Below, one piece after another: positions 42,935 through 51,869 of a DNA stretch of 64,000 bases. Every line of letters starts with the position of its first letter. Position 1 is the stretch's first letter. Below the pieces are notes generated by a model, which saw nothing but the letters and a program-made list of their open reading frames with translations, had not been told where the DNA came from and searched no databases. The position numbers were made by a program, and so were the translations under genes. Source of the stretch: Hymenobacter guriensis (GTDB lineage: Bacteria; Bacteroidota; Bacteroidia; Cytophagales; Hymenobacteraceae); assembly GCF_015773195.1 (NCBI RefSeq), contig NZ_JADWYK010000001.1:558001-622000 (forward strand), in the 5' to 3' direction.

Positions 42935-43864
42935 ATGTCACAGCAGGTTAAAATATTCGCCGGCAACGCGTCCCGCGAGTTAGGAGAACAGATTGCCGCC
43001 GCGTACGGTCAGCCCCTCGGCGACCTGAGCATCCAGCGCTTTGCCGATACGGAGCTGGGACCGAGCTTCAACGAAAGCGTGCGGGGCTGCGCCGTGTTCC
43101 TGATTCAGAGCACCAACCCGCCCGCCGAAAACCTGATGGAGCTGATGCTGATGGTGGACGCGGCCAAGCGCGCCTCCGCCGCCTCCGTGACCGTGGTGAT
43201 GCCCTACTACGGCTACGCCCGCCAGGACCGCAAAGACAAGCCGCGCGTGAGCATCGGGGCCAAAGTGGTGGCCGAGTTTGTGCAGAGCGTGGGCACCGAC
43301 CGGCTGATGACCTGCGACCTGCACGCGGGCCAGATTCAGGGCTTCTTCGATATTCCCGTCGACCACCTCGATGGCGCTACCGTTTCGGCGCCCTACATCA
43401 AGTCCCTCAACCTCGACAACCTCATCTTCGCCTCCCCCGACGTAGGCGGCGTGGTACGCACCCGCGCCTTCGCCAAGAAGTTCGGGGCCGAAATTGTGGT
43501 CTGCGACAAAACTCGCCTGCGGGCCAACGAAATTGCCTCCATGCAGGTCATCGGCGACGTGACGGACATGAACGTGGTCCTGATCGATGACATCGTGGAT
43601 ACGGCCGGCACCATCTGCAAAGCCGCCGAGCTGCTGATGGAGCGCGGGGCCAAGTCGGTGCGGGCCGTGATTACGCACGGCGTGCTGTCCGGCCCCGCCC
43701 ACGACCGGATCCGCAACTCGGTGCTGGAGGAGCTGGTTATCACCGATACCATCTCGCTCAAGCAGGAAAACCCCAAAATTCGGGTTATTTCGGTGGCTAA
43801 CCTCTTCGCCCAGGCCATTCACAACGTGGTGTCGCACGAGTCGATCAGCTCGTTGTTTATCTAG
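42935..43864 (+). CDS. prs: Ribose-phosphate pyrophosphokinase
   Basis: 309 residues from the ATG at 42935 (MSQQVKIFAGNASRELGEQI). Landmarks are RFADTELGPSFNESVRG, VMPYYGYARQDRKDKPRVSI, DLHAGQIQGFFDIPVDHL, FASPDVGGVVRTRAFAKKFG and the PRPP-binding loop VVLIDDIVDTAGTICKAAEL. It makes PRPP for nucleotide, NAD, His and Trp synthesis. An open frame running back to 42731 reads through the tRNA and is not coding. Confidence 0.96.
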   Translation: MSQQVKIFAGNASRELGEQIAAAYGQPLGDLSIQRFADTELGPSFNESVRGCAVFLIQSTNPPAENLMELMLMVDAAKRASAASVTVVMPYYGYARQDRKDKPRVSIGAKVVAEFVQSVGTDRLMTCDLHAGQIQGFFDIPVDHLDGATVSAPYIKSLNLDNLIFASPDVGGVVRTRAFAKKFGAEIVVCDKTRLRANEIASMQVIGDVTDMNVVLIDDIVDTAGTICKAAELLMERGAKSVRAVITHGVLSGPAHDRIRNSVLEELVITDTISLKQENPKIRVISVANLFAQAIHNVVSHESISSLFI

Positions 43865-43873
43865 CCAAAACCT

Positions 43874-44028
43874 GTCATTGCGAGCAGCGCGAAGCAATCC
43901 GTCCTCTGAAATTTAACAGGCCTCAACAAACCAGAAAGCCCTTGACGCGCCATACGTCAAAGGCTTTCTGGTAGAAAGACGGGGCTGGTATTGTTCAGGA
44001 CGGATTGCTTCGCGCTGCTCGCAATGAC
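43874..44028. repeat. Class A inverted-repeat element, 155 bp
   Basis: 32-bp arms (43874-43905 and 43997-44028) are exact reverse complements, starting GTCATTGCGAGCAGCGCGAA. The interior contains a terminator hairpin (43931-43971) and a GGTATTGTTCAGGACGG stretch shared with the 155-bp copy at 48998. It lies between prs and rplY. Confidence 0.95.
43931..43971 (+). terminator. Terminator hairpin within the class A element, downstream of prs
   Basis: CCAGAAAGCC(C)TTGACG pairs with CGTCAA(A)GGCTTTCTGG. No strong T-run follows, so efficiency is uncertain. Confidence 0.65.
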
Positions 44029-44123
44029 AGCAGCCGCTTTCTATTCCCAAACAAAGCGGCTATCTTTGCGGCCCGTTTGCCTGCTGTGGGTGAGCGGTTT
44101 TCATTCTCCAAACACACTCCTTT

Positions 44124-44696
44124 ATGAAAAGCCTCGAGATTGTAGGGTTTAAAAGAGCGAATCTCGGTAAGAAAGATGCCAAGGCCATCCGCCTCGAGTC
44201 GTACGTACCGTGCGTACTGTACGGCGGCGCTGAGCAAGTGCATTTTTCCGCTCCCGCTATCCTGTTCCGTGAGCTGCTGTACACCCCTGAGGTGCACATT
44301 GTAGACCTGAACGTGGAAGGCACCATGTACCGCGCCATCGTGCAGGACGCCCAGTTCCACCCCGTGAACGAAATGCTGCTGCACGTTGACTTCCTGGAGC
44401 TGCAGGACGGCAAAGAAGTGAAGATGGACATTCCCGTGAAGTACATCGGCACCTCGCCCGGCGTACAGCAGGGTGGCAAGCTGGTAAGCAAGCTGCGTAA
44501 GCTGAAAGTAAAGGCTGCGCCCGAAAACCTGCCCGACTTCGTGGAGGTAAACATTTCGGATCTGGGCCTGGGCAAATCCATCAAAGTGAGCAAAGTGGAG
44601 CCCAACGGCTTTACCATCCTCACCAACCCCCAGGCGCCCATTGCCACCGTTACCATCCCACGTGCCCTCAAAGGCACGCTCAACGCCGACAAGTAA
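44124..44696 (+). CDS. rplY: 50S ribosomal protein L25 (Ctc-type)
   Basis: 190 residues, the two-domain Ctc/TL5 form. The N-terminal 5S rRNA-binding domain shows LGKKDAKAIRLESYVPCVLY, GTMYRAIVQDAQFHPVNEML and HVDFLELQDGKEVKMDIPVK. The C-terminal beta domain shows GGKLVSKLRKLKVKAAPENL, FVEVNISDLGLGKSIKVS and PIATVTIPR. It binds 5S rRNA. It is followed by pth, a widespread pairing, with a long inverted repeat in the 219-base gap. A TATCTTTG -7-like element lies at 44061-44068. Confidence 0.94.
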   Translation: MKSLEIVGFKRANLGKKDAKAIRLESYVPCVLYGGAEQVHFSAPAILFRELLYTPEVHIVDLNVEGTMYRAIVQDAQFHPVNEMLLHVDFLELQDGKEVKMDIPVKYIGTSPGVQQGGKLVSKLRKLKVKAAPENLPDFVEVNISDLGLGKSIKVSKVEPNGFTILTNPQAPIATVTIPRALKGTLNADK

Positions 44697-44697
44697 G

Positions 44698-44919
44698 ACC
44701 ACGGATTAGCACGGATTTTAGCGGATTTCACGGATTTTGTGGCCGGCGCGGCATTCGTTCTTTTCTACCTCGGAAGGCCATCCTGCTCTCAGGGTGGCCT
44801 TCCGCTTTTCGGGGGTTTACTGGCGCATCCGCTATTTTTGCCCGCGGACTCTGCTGACCGGCCAACCAGCGCCGATTACAAAATCCGTGAAATCTGTTTA
44901 CATCTGAGCTAATCCGTGA
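44698..44919. repeat. Inverted repeat of the 'CACGGATT' class spanning the rplY-pth gap
   Basis: The left arm (44698-44742: ACCACGGATTAGCACGGATT then TTAGCGGATTTCACGGATTTTG) and right arm (about 44877-44919: ACAAAATCCGTGAAATCTG ... GCTAATCCGTG) are imperfect complements of the same type as the perfect copy at 3491-3664. The right arm runs into the GTG start codon of pth. Confidence 0.8.
44771..44810 (+). terminator. Terminator after rplY
   Basis: CGGAAGGCCAT..TGGCCTTCCG stem with a TCTC-type loop, then CTTTTC. It lies inside the inverted repeat. Confidence 0.8.
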
Positions 44920-45485
44920 GCAAGTTTTTAGTGCTGTGCCTGGGCAACATCGGGCCGGAATACGCCAATACGCGGCACAACGTAGGCTTTATGGTGGGCG
45001 ACTACCTGGCCCAAAAGCACGACGCCGCACCCTGGGCGCTGGGCCGGCACGCCTTCACTACCGAAATCCGCCACAAGGGCCACACCTTCGTGTTGGCCAA
45101 GCCCACCACCTACATGAACCTGAGCGGCAAGGCGGCGGCCCACTGGCTGAGCGCACTCAAGCTGACGAAAGAGCAGATGCTGGTCGTGACGGATGACCTG
45201 GCTTTGCCCTTCGGTAAGCTGCGCCTGAAAGCCAAAGGCTCGGCCGGCGGCCAGAACGGCCTCAAGCACATCCAGGAGACCCTGGGCTCCGACGAATACG
45301 CCCGCCTGCGCTTCGGCATCGACTCCAGTTTCTCCAAAGGCAGGCAGGTGGATTACGTACTTAGCCCCTTCTCGGCCGATGAGAACATCGACCTGGAAGG
45401 ACGCCTGGAAAAAGCCGCCGAAGCGGTGCTGGCCTTCGGCACCATGGGCGTGGAGCGGGCCATGAACGTGGTGAACGTGAAGTAA
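44916..45485 (+). CDS. pth: Peptidyl-tRNA hydrolase
   Basis: 189 residues with a GTG start (SKFLVLCLGNIGPEYANTRH). Catalytic and binding residues are visible: NIGPEYANTRHNVGF (Asn, His), AKPTTYMNLSGKAA (Asn), VTDDLALPFGKLRLKAKGSA, GGQNGLKHIQETLGSDEYAR and RLRFGID. It releases tRNA from peptidyl-tRNAs dropped by ribosomes. No ATG gives a sensible length, so the GTG that overlaps the repeat arm appears to be the true start. Confidence 0.95.
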   Translation: MSKFLVLCLGNIGPEYANTRHNVGFMVGDYLAQKHDAAPWALGRHAFTTEIRHKGHTFVLAKPTTYMNLSGKAAAHWLSALKLTKEQMLVVTDDLALPFGKLRLKAKGSAGGQNGLKHIQETLGSDEYARLRFGIDSSFSKGRQVDYVLSPFSADENIDLEGRLEKAAEAVLAFGTMGVERAMNVVNVK

Positions 45486-45562
45486 GGTCTTCACCCTGCC
45501 CCCTCTCCCAAGGATAGGAAAGCCAGTAACTCCGCTGGAACTGATTTGTCAGCCATTAAATG

Positions 45563-45594
45563 CAATGGCCTCAGCTTTTCAGCTGAGGCCATTG
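45563..45594. terminator. Terminator between the convergent pth and metG genes
   Basis: CAATGGCCTCAGC pairs with GCTGAGGCCATTG around a TTTTCA-type loop. Flanking CCCTCTCCCAAGG and CCTTGGGGTGAGG form a weaker outer pair. Confidence 0.8.
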
Positions 45595-45637
45595 TTCGTT
45601 CGGGCCATTAGGCTCCCCTCTCCTTGGGGTGAGGCCC

Positions 45638-47686
45638 CTACGCTACGCCGGAGCCAGGCCGTACGGGGCTGCTGGGCTGCATCAGGCTAAGCACGCCGTC
45701 GGCGTTTTCGGCCATCAGGAGCATGCCCTGGCTCTGGATGCCTTTGATTTCGCGGGGGGCGAGGTTGAGCAGCACCTGCACCTGCTGGCCGACAAGGGCC
45801 TCAGGCAGGAAGTGCTCGGCAATACCCGATACAATGGTGCGCGGCTCCTCGAAACCGAGGTCTACGCTGAGCTTGAGGAGCTTTTTGGTTTTGGCAACCT
45901 TCTCGGCGGCCACGATGGTGCCGATGCGCAGATCCATCTGCTGGAACTGCTCGAAGCTGATGTCTTCTTTCGCGGGAGCGGCTACGGCGGCGGCCAGCTC
46001 GTTGGCTTTCTTGGTGTCGAGCAGCTTCTGCACCTGGGCTTCCACAGTGGCATCTTCTATCTTGGTGAAAAGCAGCGCGGCTTCGGCCAGCTGGTGGCCG
46101 GTGGGCAGCAGATCGGGGCGGCCGGCCTGAGGCCAGGTGCCTTTTTCGGTGTTGAGCATCCGGCCCAGACGGGCGGCGGCTTCGGGCAGGAAGGGCTCCA
46201 ACAGCGTGACCAAGGCGGCAGCCAGCTGCAGGGAAACGTGTAGCACGGTGCCGGTACGGGCCTCGTCGGTTTTGATGAGCTTCCAGGGCTCCTGGTCGGC
46301 CAGGTACTTGTTGCCCAGGCGCGAGAGGTTCATCAGCTCATTTAGCGCGTCACGGAAGCGGTAGTTGTCAATCAGCTCCCCGATACGCGCCGGAAACTCG
46401 CTCAACTGGCGCAGTACATCCTCGTCCTCGGTGGTGAAGCCCACGGCGGCCGGTACTTGGCCTCCGAAGAACTTGTGGGTGAGCACCACGGCCCGGTTCA
46501 CGAAGTTGCCGAGGTTGGCTACCAGCTCGTTGTTGTTGCGGGCCTGGAAGTCCTTCCAGGTGAAGTCGTTGTCCTTGGTTTCGGGGGCGTTGGCGCAGAG
46601 CACGTAGCGCAGTACGTCGGCCTGGCCGGGGAAATCCTGCAGGTACTCGTGCAGCCACACGGCCCAGTTACGGCTCGTGCTGATTTTGTCGCCTTCCAGG
46701 TTCAGGAACTCGTTGGCGGGCACGTTGTCGGGCAGGATATAGTCGCCGTGAGCCTTGAGCATCGCTGGGAAGATGATGCAGTGGAACACGATGTTGTCCT
46801 TGCCGATGAAATGCACCAGCTTGGTTTCGGGGTCTTTCCAGTAGGTTTCCCAGGTGTCGGGCAGCAGGTCCTTGGTAGCCGAGATGTAGCCGATGGGCGC
46901 ATCAAACCACACGTAGAGCACCTTACCCTCAGCGCCGGCTACCGGCACGGGCACGCCCCAGTCCAGGTCGCGGGTTACGGCGCGGGGGTGCAGGCCCTGG
47001 TCGATCCAGCTTTTGCACTGGCCGTACACGTTGGCTTTCCAGTCCTGCTTGTGGCCTTCCACAATCCACTCGCGCAGCCAGGGCTCGTACTGATCCAGGG
47101 GCAGGTACCAGTGCTTGGTTTCGCGCAGCACGGGGTGGTTGCCCGAGAGCATGGAGCGCGGGTTGATGAGCTCAGTAGGGCTGAGCGAGGTGCCACACTT
47201 CTCGCACTGGTCGCCGTAGGCATTTTCGTTGCCGCAGTTGGGGCAGGTGCCTACGATGTAGCGGTCGGCCAGAAACTGGTCGGCCTTCTCGTCATAGTAC
47301 TGCTCGGAGGTCTGCTCGATGAACTTGCCTTCTTCGTAGAGCTTCCGGAAAAATCCGCTGGCTACCTCGCGGTGGGTGTCGTTGGACGTCCGCGAATAGA
47401 TATCGAACGACACCCCGAAATCCTTGAATGAGTCGCGGATGATGGCGTGGTACTTATCGACTACCTGCTGGGGCGTAACGCCCTCTTTCTGGGCCCGGAT
47501 GGTGATGGGCACACCGTGCTCATCGGAGCCGCAGATGAATTTCACGTCGCGCTGCTGGGCGCGCAGGTAGCGCACATAGATATCGGCGGGCAAGTACACG
47601 CCAGCCAAGTGGCCGATGTGCACGGGGCCATTGGCATAAGGCAGCGCGGCCGTAACGGTATAGCGTTGGGGAAAAGTAGCAGACAT
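45638..47686 (-). CDS. metG: Methionyl-tRNA synthetase with C-terminal tRNA-binding domain
   Basis: 682 residues from the ATG at 47686 ([20 protein letters not shown]). Class I HIGH motif as [18 protein letters not shown]; the KMSKS motif reads KISTS in [14 protein letters not shown]. The zinc knuckle is [20 protein letters not shown]. After the anticodon-binding helices, the last ~110 residues are an EMAP/Trbp111 domain ([40 protein letters not shown]). It charges initiator and elongator tRNA-Met. The extended frame to 47803 was rejected for lack of similarity. Confidence 0.96.
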   Translation of the reverse strand: MSATFPQRYTVTAALPYANGPVHIGHLAGVYLPADIYVRYLRAQQRDVKFICGSDEHGVPITIRAQKEGVTPQQVVDKYHAIIRDSFKDFGVSFDIYSRTSNDTHREVASGFFRKLYEEGKFIEQTSEQYYDEKADQFLADRYIVGTCPNCGNENAYGDQCEKCGTSLSPTELINPRSMLSGNHPVLRETKHWYLPLDQYEPWLREWIVEGHKQDWKANVYGQCKSWIDQGLHPRAVTRDLDWGVPVPVAGAEGKVLYVWFDAPIGYISATKDLLPDTWETYWKDPETKLVHFIGKDNIVFHCIIFPAMLKAHGDYILPDNVPANEFLNLEGDKISTSRNWAVWLHEYLQDFPGQADVLRYVLCANAPETKDNDFTWKDFQARNNNELVANLGNFVNRAVVLTHKFFGGQVPAAVGFTTEDEDVLRQLSEFPARIGELIDNYRFRDALNELMNLSRLGNKYLADQEPWKLIKTDEARTGTVLHVSLQLAAALVTLLEPFLPEAAARLGRMLNTEKGTWPQAGRPDLLPTGHQLAEAALLFTKIEDATVEAQVQKLLDTKKANELAAAVAAPAKEDISFEQFQQMDLRIGTIVAAEKVAKTKKLLKLSVDLGFEEPRTIVSGIAEHFLPEALVGQQVQVLLNLAPREIKGIQSQGMLLMAENADGVLSLMQPSSPVRPGSGVA

Positions 47687-47881
47687 GCGAAAAAGCTGAA
47701 AAACGGCACAAGGGCCCGGCAGCGCGGGCATCAGGCCACAAAGGAACGAGGAAAATGCAGGATATCCGGCAGGAGCCGCCACCTGAGCAAAGCCACTGCC
47801 CAAACGCTTCTCCTATTTATCAACCACCCGGCGCGCTTCCCGTACCTTAACCTCGACTATTCTCCCAAACCTCCCGTCCCG

Positions 47882-48472
47882 ATGAAGAAAACCGCAAAAG
47901 CACCGGCCGAAAAGAAGGCCAAGAAAACCCCTGAGGTGAAAGCCGAGCAAAAGGCCCAGCGCAAAGCCGCCAAAGCGGCCAAGGCAACCGCGTCGTCCAC
48001 TGACTCACTGACGGACGCCCGCTCACAGAAGAAAGCCAGTCAGAAAAAGAGCCTGAAAGCGGCTGCCAAGCAGCTGCAGCAGGAACTCGACAAACGCATG
48101 GACGAGGTAGTGAAGCGCATCCGGCAGGAAACCAAAGCCAAGCTCAAGGAAGTGGTGAAGGAAGCCACCCGCCGCCTCGATGCCGATACGGAGCGCATGT
48201 TTGAGCAGGCCCTGCACACGATAGTGCGCCACTACGATACCGGTTCGCCCGCCGGCTCCGACAGCATCAGCACCGATGCCGACGTACTGACCGGCTCTGG
48301 CAACGAAGGCCTGGACGCCCCCCTGGCGCCGGTAGCCCCGCGCCGCCCGGTTGCCAAGGCCCGACCCGCTGCCAAGTCTGCCGCCTCAGGCGCTGCCAAA
48401 ACCACCAGCCGCCCGGCCGGCAACCGTAAGCCCGCCGCCGACAGCACCGCTACGTCCAACGAAGCGTCCTGA
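47882..48472 (+). CDS. Lys/Ala/Pro-rich histone H1-like protein
   Basis: 196 residues from the ATG at 47882. The N-terminal ~70 residues are extremely basic (MKKTAKAPAEKKAKKTPEVK, EQKAQRKAAKAAKA). A predicted helical, charged middle follows (AAAKQLQQELDKRMDEVVKR, QETKAKLKEVVKEATRRLDA). The end is Pro/Ala/Arg-rich (APRRPVAKARPAAKSAASGA). The ends resemble histone H1 tails, as in bacterial HU/H1-like proteins, so DNA binding is plausible but not shown. The coiled-coil middle could instead make it a phasin-like or structural protein. Confidence 0.65.
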   Translation: MKKTAKAPAEKKAKKTPEVKAEQKAQRKAAKAAKATASSTDSLTDARSQKKASQKKSLKAAAKQLQQELDKRMDEVVKRIRQETKAKLKEVVKEATRRLDADTERMFEQALHTIVRHYDTGSPAGSDSISTDADVLTGSGNEGLDAPLAPVAPRRPVAKARPAAKSAASGAAKTTSRPAGNRKPAADSTATSNEAS

Positions 48473-48484
48473 ATCAGTCAGCAA

Positions 48485-48532
48485 ACATAAAAAGGTCCCC
48501 CAGCTTCAAGGAGTTGAGGGACCTTTTTATGT
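48485..48532. terminator. Bidirectional terminator
   Basis: ACATAAAAAGGTCCC pairs with GGGACCTTTTTATGT, between two convergent genes. Confidence 0.9.
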
Positions 48533-48548
48533 TTGGTTAGACCGAGTG

Positions 48549-48893
48549 TTACGGCCGGCGCAGCGTATCGGTGGGGGCCCCATTGATGCGACGCAGGCGG
48601 GTTTCGGGCGTGGAGTTGTTGGGGTCATTGGTGTTCAGGCTTTCGGGGCGCTTGCGGGAATTGATGCCACTGGCCTGCTCCCGGATAGGCACGCGGCCGG
48701 GCGTGGCATCAGGCACCGAGCCGCCGTAGCCCGCGTTGCTATTATAAGCAGCCTGCCGGTCGGCATCCGACTGGATGGAGGCCGGCACAGCGGGCCGCTC
48801 CAGCTCGGCGGCGCTTTCCTCGGCGGCCGTGCAGGAAAGCAGGCCAGCCAGCGCAGGAAGCAAAAGCCGGAAAGAAATAACGGGGAGTTTCAT
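48549..48893 (-). CDS. Small lipoprotein of unknown function
   Basis: 114 residues. The signal ends at LLPALAGLLSC. The remainder is low-complexity and polar (ESAAELERPAVPASIQSDAD, NSRKRPESLNTNDPNNSTPE) and ends RRINGAPTDTLRRP. It is probably disordered and surface- or periplasm-exposed. No family recognised. Confidence 0.6.
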   Translation of the reverse strand: MKLPVISFRLLLPALAGLLSCTAAEESAAELERPAVPASIQSDADRQAAYNSNAGYGGSVPDATPGRVPIREQASGINSRKRPESLNTNDPNNSTPETRLRRINGAPTDTLRRP

Positions 48894-48997
48894 GGCAGAA
48901 AAACAGAGAAGCCCGCCATTAACCGACGGGCTTCTCTACAACGGCACAGCGGCGCGGAAGTTGACGTTGAGTTGAATGGCCTACTGGGTAAATGACC

Positions 48998-49152
48998 GTC
49001 ATTGCGAGCAGAGCGAAGCAATCCGGCCGCTGAAATGTGACAAGCTCCAATAAAACAGAAAGCCCCTGCCGCATCATCCGTCAGGGGTTTTCTGGTAAAA
49101 GAATGGAGTTGGTATTGTTCAGGACGGATTGCTTCGCGTGGCTCGCAATGAC
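48998..49152. repeat. Class A inverted-repeat element, 155 bp, second copy
   Basis: Exactly the same length as the copy at 43874. Arms GTCATTGCGAGCAGAGCGAA (from 48998) and TTCGCGTGGCTCGCAATGAC (to 49152). The interior has the corresponding hairpin (ACAGAAAGCCCCTG...CAGGGGTTTTCTGG) and GGTATTGTTCAGGACGG. It lies between the genes for the small lipoprotein and msrB. Confidence 0.92.
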
Positions 49153-49182
49153 AGCCGCTCAACAATTCACCCATTCAGCCAT

Positions 49183-49740
49183 CTACTTGGCTTTTTCGAA
49201 TACCATGCCGTTGCCATCCATGCAATAGCGCAGGCCGGTGGGCTTGGGGCCGTCGTTGAAGACGTGACCGAGGTGGCCGCCGCACTGGGCGCACAGGAGT
49301 TCGTCGCGGCTCATACCGTAGCTTTTGTCGGCTGTTACTTTCAGGCTGTTTTCGGAGGCCGGAGCCCAGAAACTGGGCCAGCCGGTGCCCGACTCAAATT
49401 TGGTTTCCGAGGAAAACAGCAGATTGTGGTCGGCGGCGCAGTAGTAGTTGCCTTTCGCGTGGTTGTCGTGGTACTTGCCCGTGAAAGGCCGCTCAGTGCC
49501 CTGCTGCCGCAGGATAAAATACTGGTCCGGGGTAAGCTGAGCTTTCCACTGCGCATCGGTTTTGCGGATGGGAAACTCGTCGGGCTTGCCCGTGACAAGC
49601 CGGGGCTTGGGATAGGCTTTGGCAGCGGCCGTGGGCTGCGTGGGCGCCTGGGGCTTTTCTACGGCCACGGGTTTTTTCTGCGAGCAGGCCGAGTTCAGGG
49701 TGAAAACCGACAGCAGCAGAATCAGCAAGGAAGAACGCAT
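49183..49740 (-). CDS. msrB: Peptide-methionine (R)-S-oxide reductase, lipoprotein form
   Basis: 185 residues. A lipoprotein signal (LLILLLSVFTLNSAC) suggests an envelope location. The MsrB core is clear: WKAQLTPDQYFILRQQGTER, PFTGKYHDNHAKGNYYCAAD, FESGTGWPSFWAPASENSLK, CAQCGGHLGHVFNDGPKPTG and the catalytic Cys in LRYCMDGNGM. It reduces methionine-R-sulfoxide in oxidised proteins. The first half of the zinc site reads CAAD rather than CxxC, while the second CxxC is kept. The residue two after the catalytic Cys is Asp instead of the usual Asn. Confidence 0.92.
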   Translation of the reverse strand: MRSSLLILLLSVFTLNSACSQKKPVAVEKPQAPTQPTAAAKAYPKPRLVTGKPDEFPIRKTDAQWKAQLTPDQYFILRQQGTERPFTGKYHDNHAKGNYYCAADHNLLFSSETKFESGTGWPSFWAPASENSLKVTADKSYGMSRDELLCAQCGGHLGHVFNDGPKPTGLRYCMDGNGMVFEKAK

Positions 49741-49995
49741 TCGGAAAAGGGAAAAGACGAGTGCACGATGTAAGAAGACAGGGCCGCAACCCAGGTTGCA
49801 GGTACAACATACGCAGCCGGCCTGCGGTTCGGCTTTGCCGCTCCAATCAGTTCCTTTGGGCCTTTCTGGAACCGCAGGGGGCCAATAAGTTGTCTTGCTT
49901 CCCGTTGGCTGTTTCTTCCTCTCTCAGTAACAATTAATTACCTGCAGGTTTTTGCGCCAAACATTCCGTACCTTTGCACCCGGAAAACCCATTGT

Positions 49996-51804
49996 ATGCA
50001 GAACATTCGCAATATCGCCATCATCGCGCACGTTGACCACGGCAAGACTACGCTCGTGGACAAGATCATTCACGCCTCCAAGCTGTTCGACGAGCACCAG
50101 CAGTTCGACGACCTCATCCTTGACAACAACGACCTGGAGCGTGAGCGGGGCATTACCATCGTCTCCAAAAACGTATCGGTACGGTACAAGGACGTAAAAA
50201 TCAACATCATCGACACCCCTGGTCACGCCGACTTCGGCGGCGAGGTGGAGCGGGTGCTCAAGATGGCCGACGGCGTACTGCTGCTCGTGGATGCCTTCGA
50301 AGGCGCCATGCCCCAGACGCGCTTCGTGCTGGGCAAAGCCATTGACTTGGGCCTGAAGCCCATCGTGGTAGTAAACAAAGTCGATAAAGAAAACTGCCGC
50401 CCCGACGAGGTGCACGAGCAGGTTTTCGACCTGATGTTCAACCTCGGCGCCAACGAAGACCAGCTGGACTTCGTGACCTTGTACGGCTCCTCGAAGCAGG
50501 GCTGGATGAGCACCGACTGGAAACAGAAAACCGACAGCATCATCCCGTTGCTCGACGCCGTGGTGGCCTCTATTCCGCCCGCTCCGCAGCTGGACGGCAC
50601 GCCCCAGATGCAGGTTACCTCGCTCGACTACTCCTCGTTCGTGGGCCGTATCGCCATCGGCCGCGTACACCGCGGTACGCTGAAGGAAGGCTCGAACATG
50701 AGCCTGGTGAAGCGCGACGGCACTATCAAGAAAGTAAAAATTAAAGAGCTGCAGGTGTTCGAAGGCTTGGGTCGCACCAAGGTTTCGGAGGTTAGCTCCG
50801 GCGAAATCTGCGCCGTAACCGGCATCGAAGGCTTCGAAATCGGGGATACGCTGGCGGATGCCGAGAACCCCGAGGGACTGGCCATCATCAGCATCGACGA
50901 GCCGACGATGAACATGCTGTTCACCATCAACAACTCGCCCTTCTTCGGCAAGGAAGGCAAATTTGTAACCTCGCGCCACCTGCGTGACCGTCTGTTCAAG
51001 GAAACCGAGAAAAATCTGGCGCTGCGCGTAAAGGAAACCGATAAGGAAGACACGTTCCTCGTGTACGGCCGCGGTATTCTTCACTTGTCGGTTCTCATCG
51101 AAACGATGCGCCGCGAAGGGTTTGAGCTGCAGGTAGGCCAGCCGCAGGTACTGTTCCGTGAAGACGAGAACGGCAACCGCACCGAACCCATCGAGCACCT
51201 GGTGGTAGACGTACCGGAGGAAACCGCCGGCAAGGTTATCGAGCTGGTGACGATGCGCAAAGGCGAGCTGACCATTATGGAGCCCAAGGGCGACCTGCAG
51301 CACCTGGAGTTCAACATTCCGGCCCGCGGTCTGATCGGTCTGCGTAACAACGTGCTGACCGCCACCGCCGGTGAGGCCATCATGAACCACCGCTTTCAGA
51401 GCTACGAGCCGTACAAGGGCGTAATCCCCGGTCGTATCTCCGGTTCGCTGATTTCGATGGACACCGGTGCCGGCACCGCCTACACCATCGACAAGATGCA
51501 GGACCGCGGTGAGTTCTTCGTTGATCCGGGCGAAGAGGTATACGCTGGCCAGGTTATCGGTGAGCACACCCGTCCCAACGACCTGACCATCAACATCCAG
51601 AAAGGCAAAAAACTTACGAACATGCGTGCTTCCGGCACGGATGACAACGTGAAGATTGTGCCCAAGCGCCAGTTCTCTTTGGAGGAAGCCATGGAATACA
51701 TCCAGAAGGATGAGTACCTAGAGGTGACGCCGAAGTCGGTGCGGATGCGCAAAATCCTGCTCGACGAAAACGAGCGTCTGCGCTCGGCCAAGAAAGTAGA
51801 CTAG
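49996..51804 (+). CDS. typA: Translational GTPase TypA/BipA
   Basis: 602 residues. G-domain motifs are IAIIAHVDHGKTTLVDKII (P-loop), RERGITIVSKNVSVRYKDVK (switch I Thr), IIDTPGHADFGGEVERVL (DxxG) and VVNKVDKENCRPDEV (NKxD). EF-G-like domains follow, with the BipA C-terminal region (GRISGSLISMDTGAGTAYTI, GEEVYAGQVIGEHTRPNDLT, KGKKLTNMRASGTDDNVKI). It acts on ribosomes in assembly and stress adaptation. A TACCTTTG -7-like box lies at 49969-49976, without a well-spaced upstream partner. Confidence 0.96.
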   Translation: MQNIRNIAIIAHVDHGKTTLVDKIIHASKLFDEHQQFDDLILDNNDLERERGITIVSKNVSVRYKDVKINIIDTPGHADFGGEVERVLKMADGVLLLVDAFEGAMPQTRFVLGKAIDLGLKPIVVVNKVDKENCRPDEVHEQVFDLMFNLGANEDQLDFVTLYGSSKQGWMSTDWKQKTDSIIPLLDAVVASIPPAPQLDGTPQMQVTSLDYSSFVGRIAIGRVHRGTLKEGSNMSLVKRDGTIKKVKIKELQVFEGLGRTKVSEVSSGEICAVTGIEGFEIGDTLADAENPEGLAIISIDEPTMNMLFTINNSPFFGKEGKFVTSRHLRDRLFKETEKNLALRVKETDKEDTFLVYGRGILHLSVLIETMRREGFELQVGQPQVLFREDENGNRTEPIEHLVVDVPEETAGKVIELVTMRKGELTIMEPKGDLQHLEFNIPARGLIGLRNNVLTATAGEAIMNHRFQSYEPYKGVIPGRISGSLISMDTGAGTAYTIDKMQDRGEFFVDPGEEVYAGQVIGEHTRPNDLTINIQKGKKLTNMRASGTDDNVKIVPKRQFSLEEAMEYIQKDEYLEVTPKSVRMRKILLDENERLRSAKKVD

Positions 51805-51822
51805 TTTTCAGAACTACTAGAG

Positions 51823-51855
51823 AAAAGGGTTGCAGCCAGTGGCTGCAACCCTTTT
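51823..51855 (+). terminator. Terminator between the convergent typA and cydB genes
   Basis: AAAAGGGTTGCAGCCA pairs with TGGCTGCAACCCTTTT and ends in Ts. Confidence 0.92.
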
Positions 51856-51869
51856 TGCGTTTGTGTGGC

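Noticed and set aside
49969..49976. TACCTTTG as a complete promoter of typA.
   Set aside because: The nearest TTTG is only 14 bases upstream, too short for the usual 19-base spacing, so only the -7 box was noted.
49924..51567. Long open frame (547 codons) on the strand opposite typA.
   Set aside because: It mirrors typA codon by codon. TypA motifs are all present on the plus strand, and the antisense translation has no family features.
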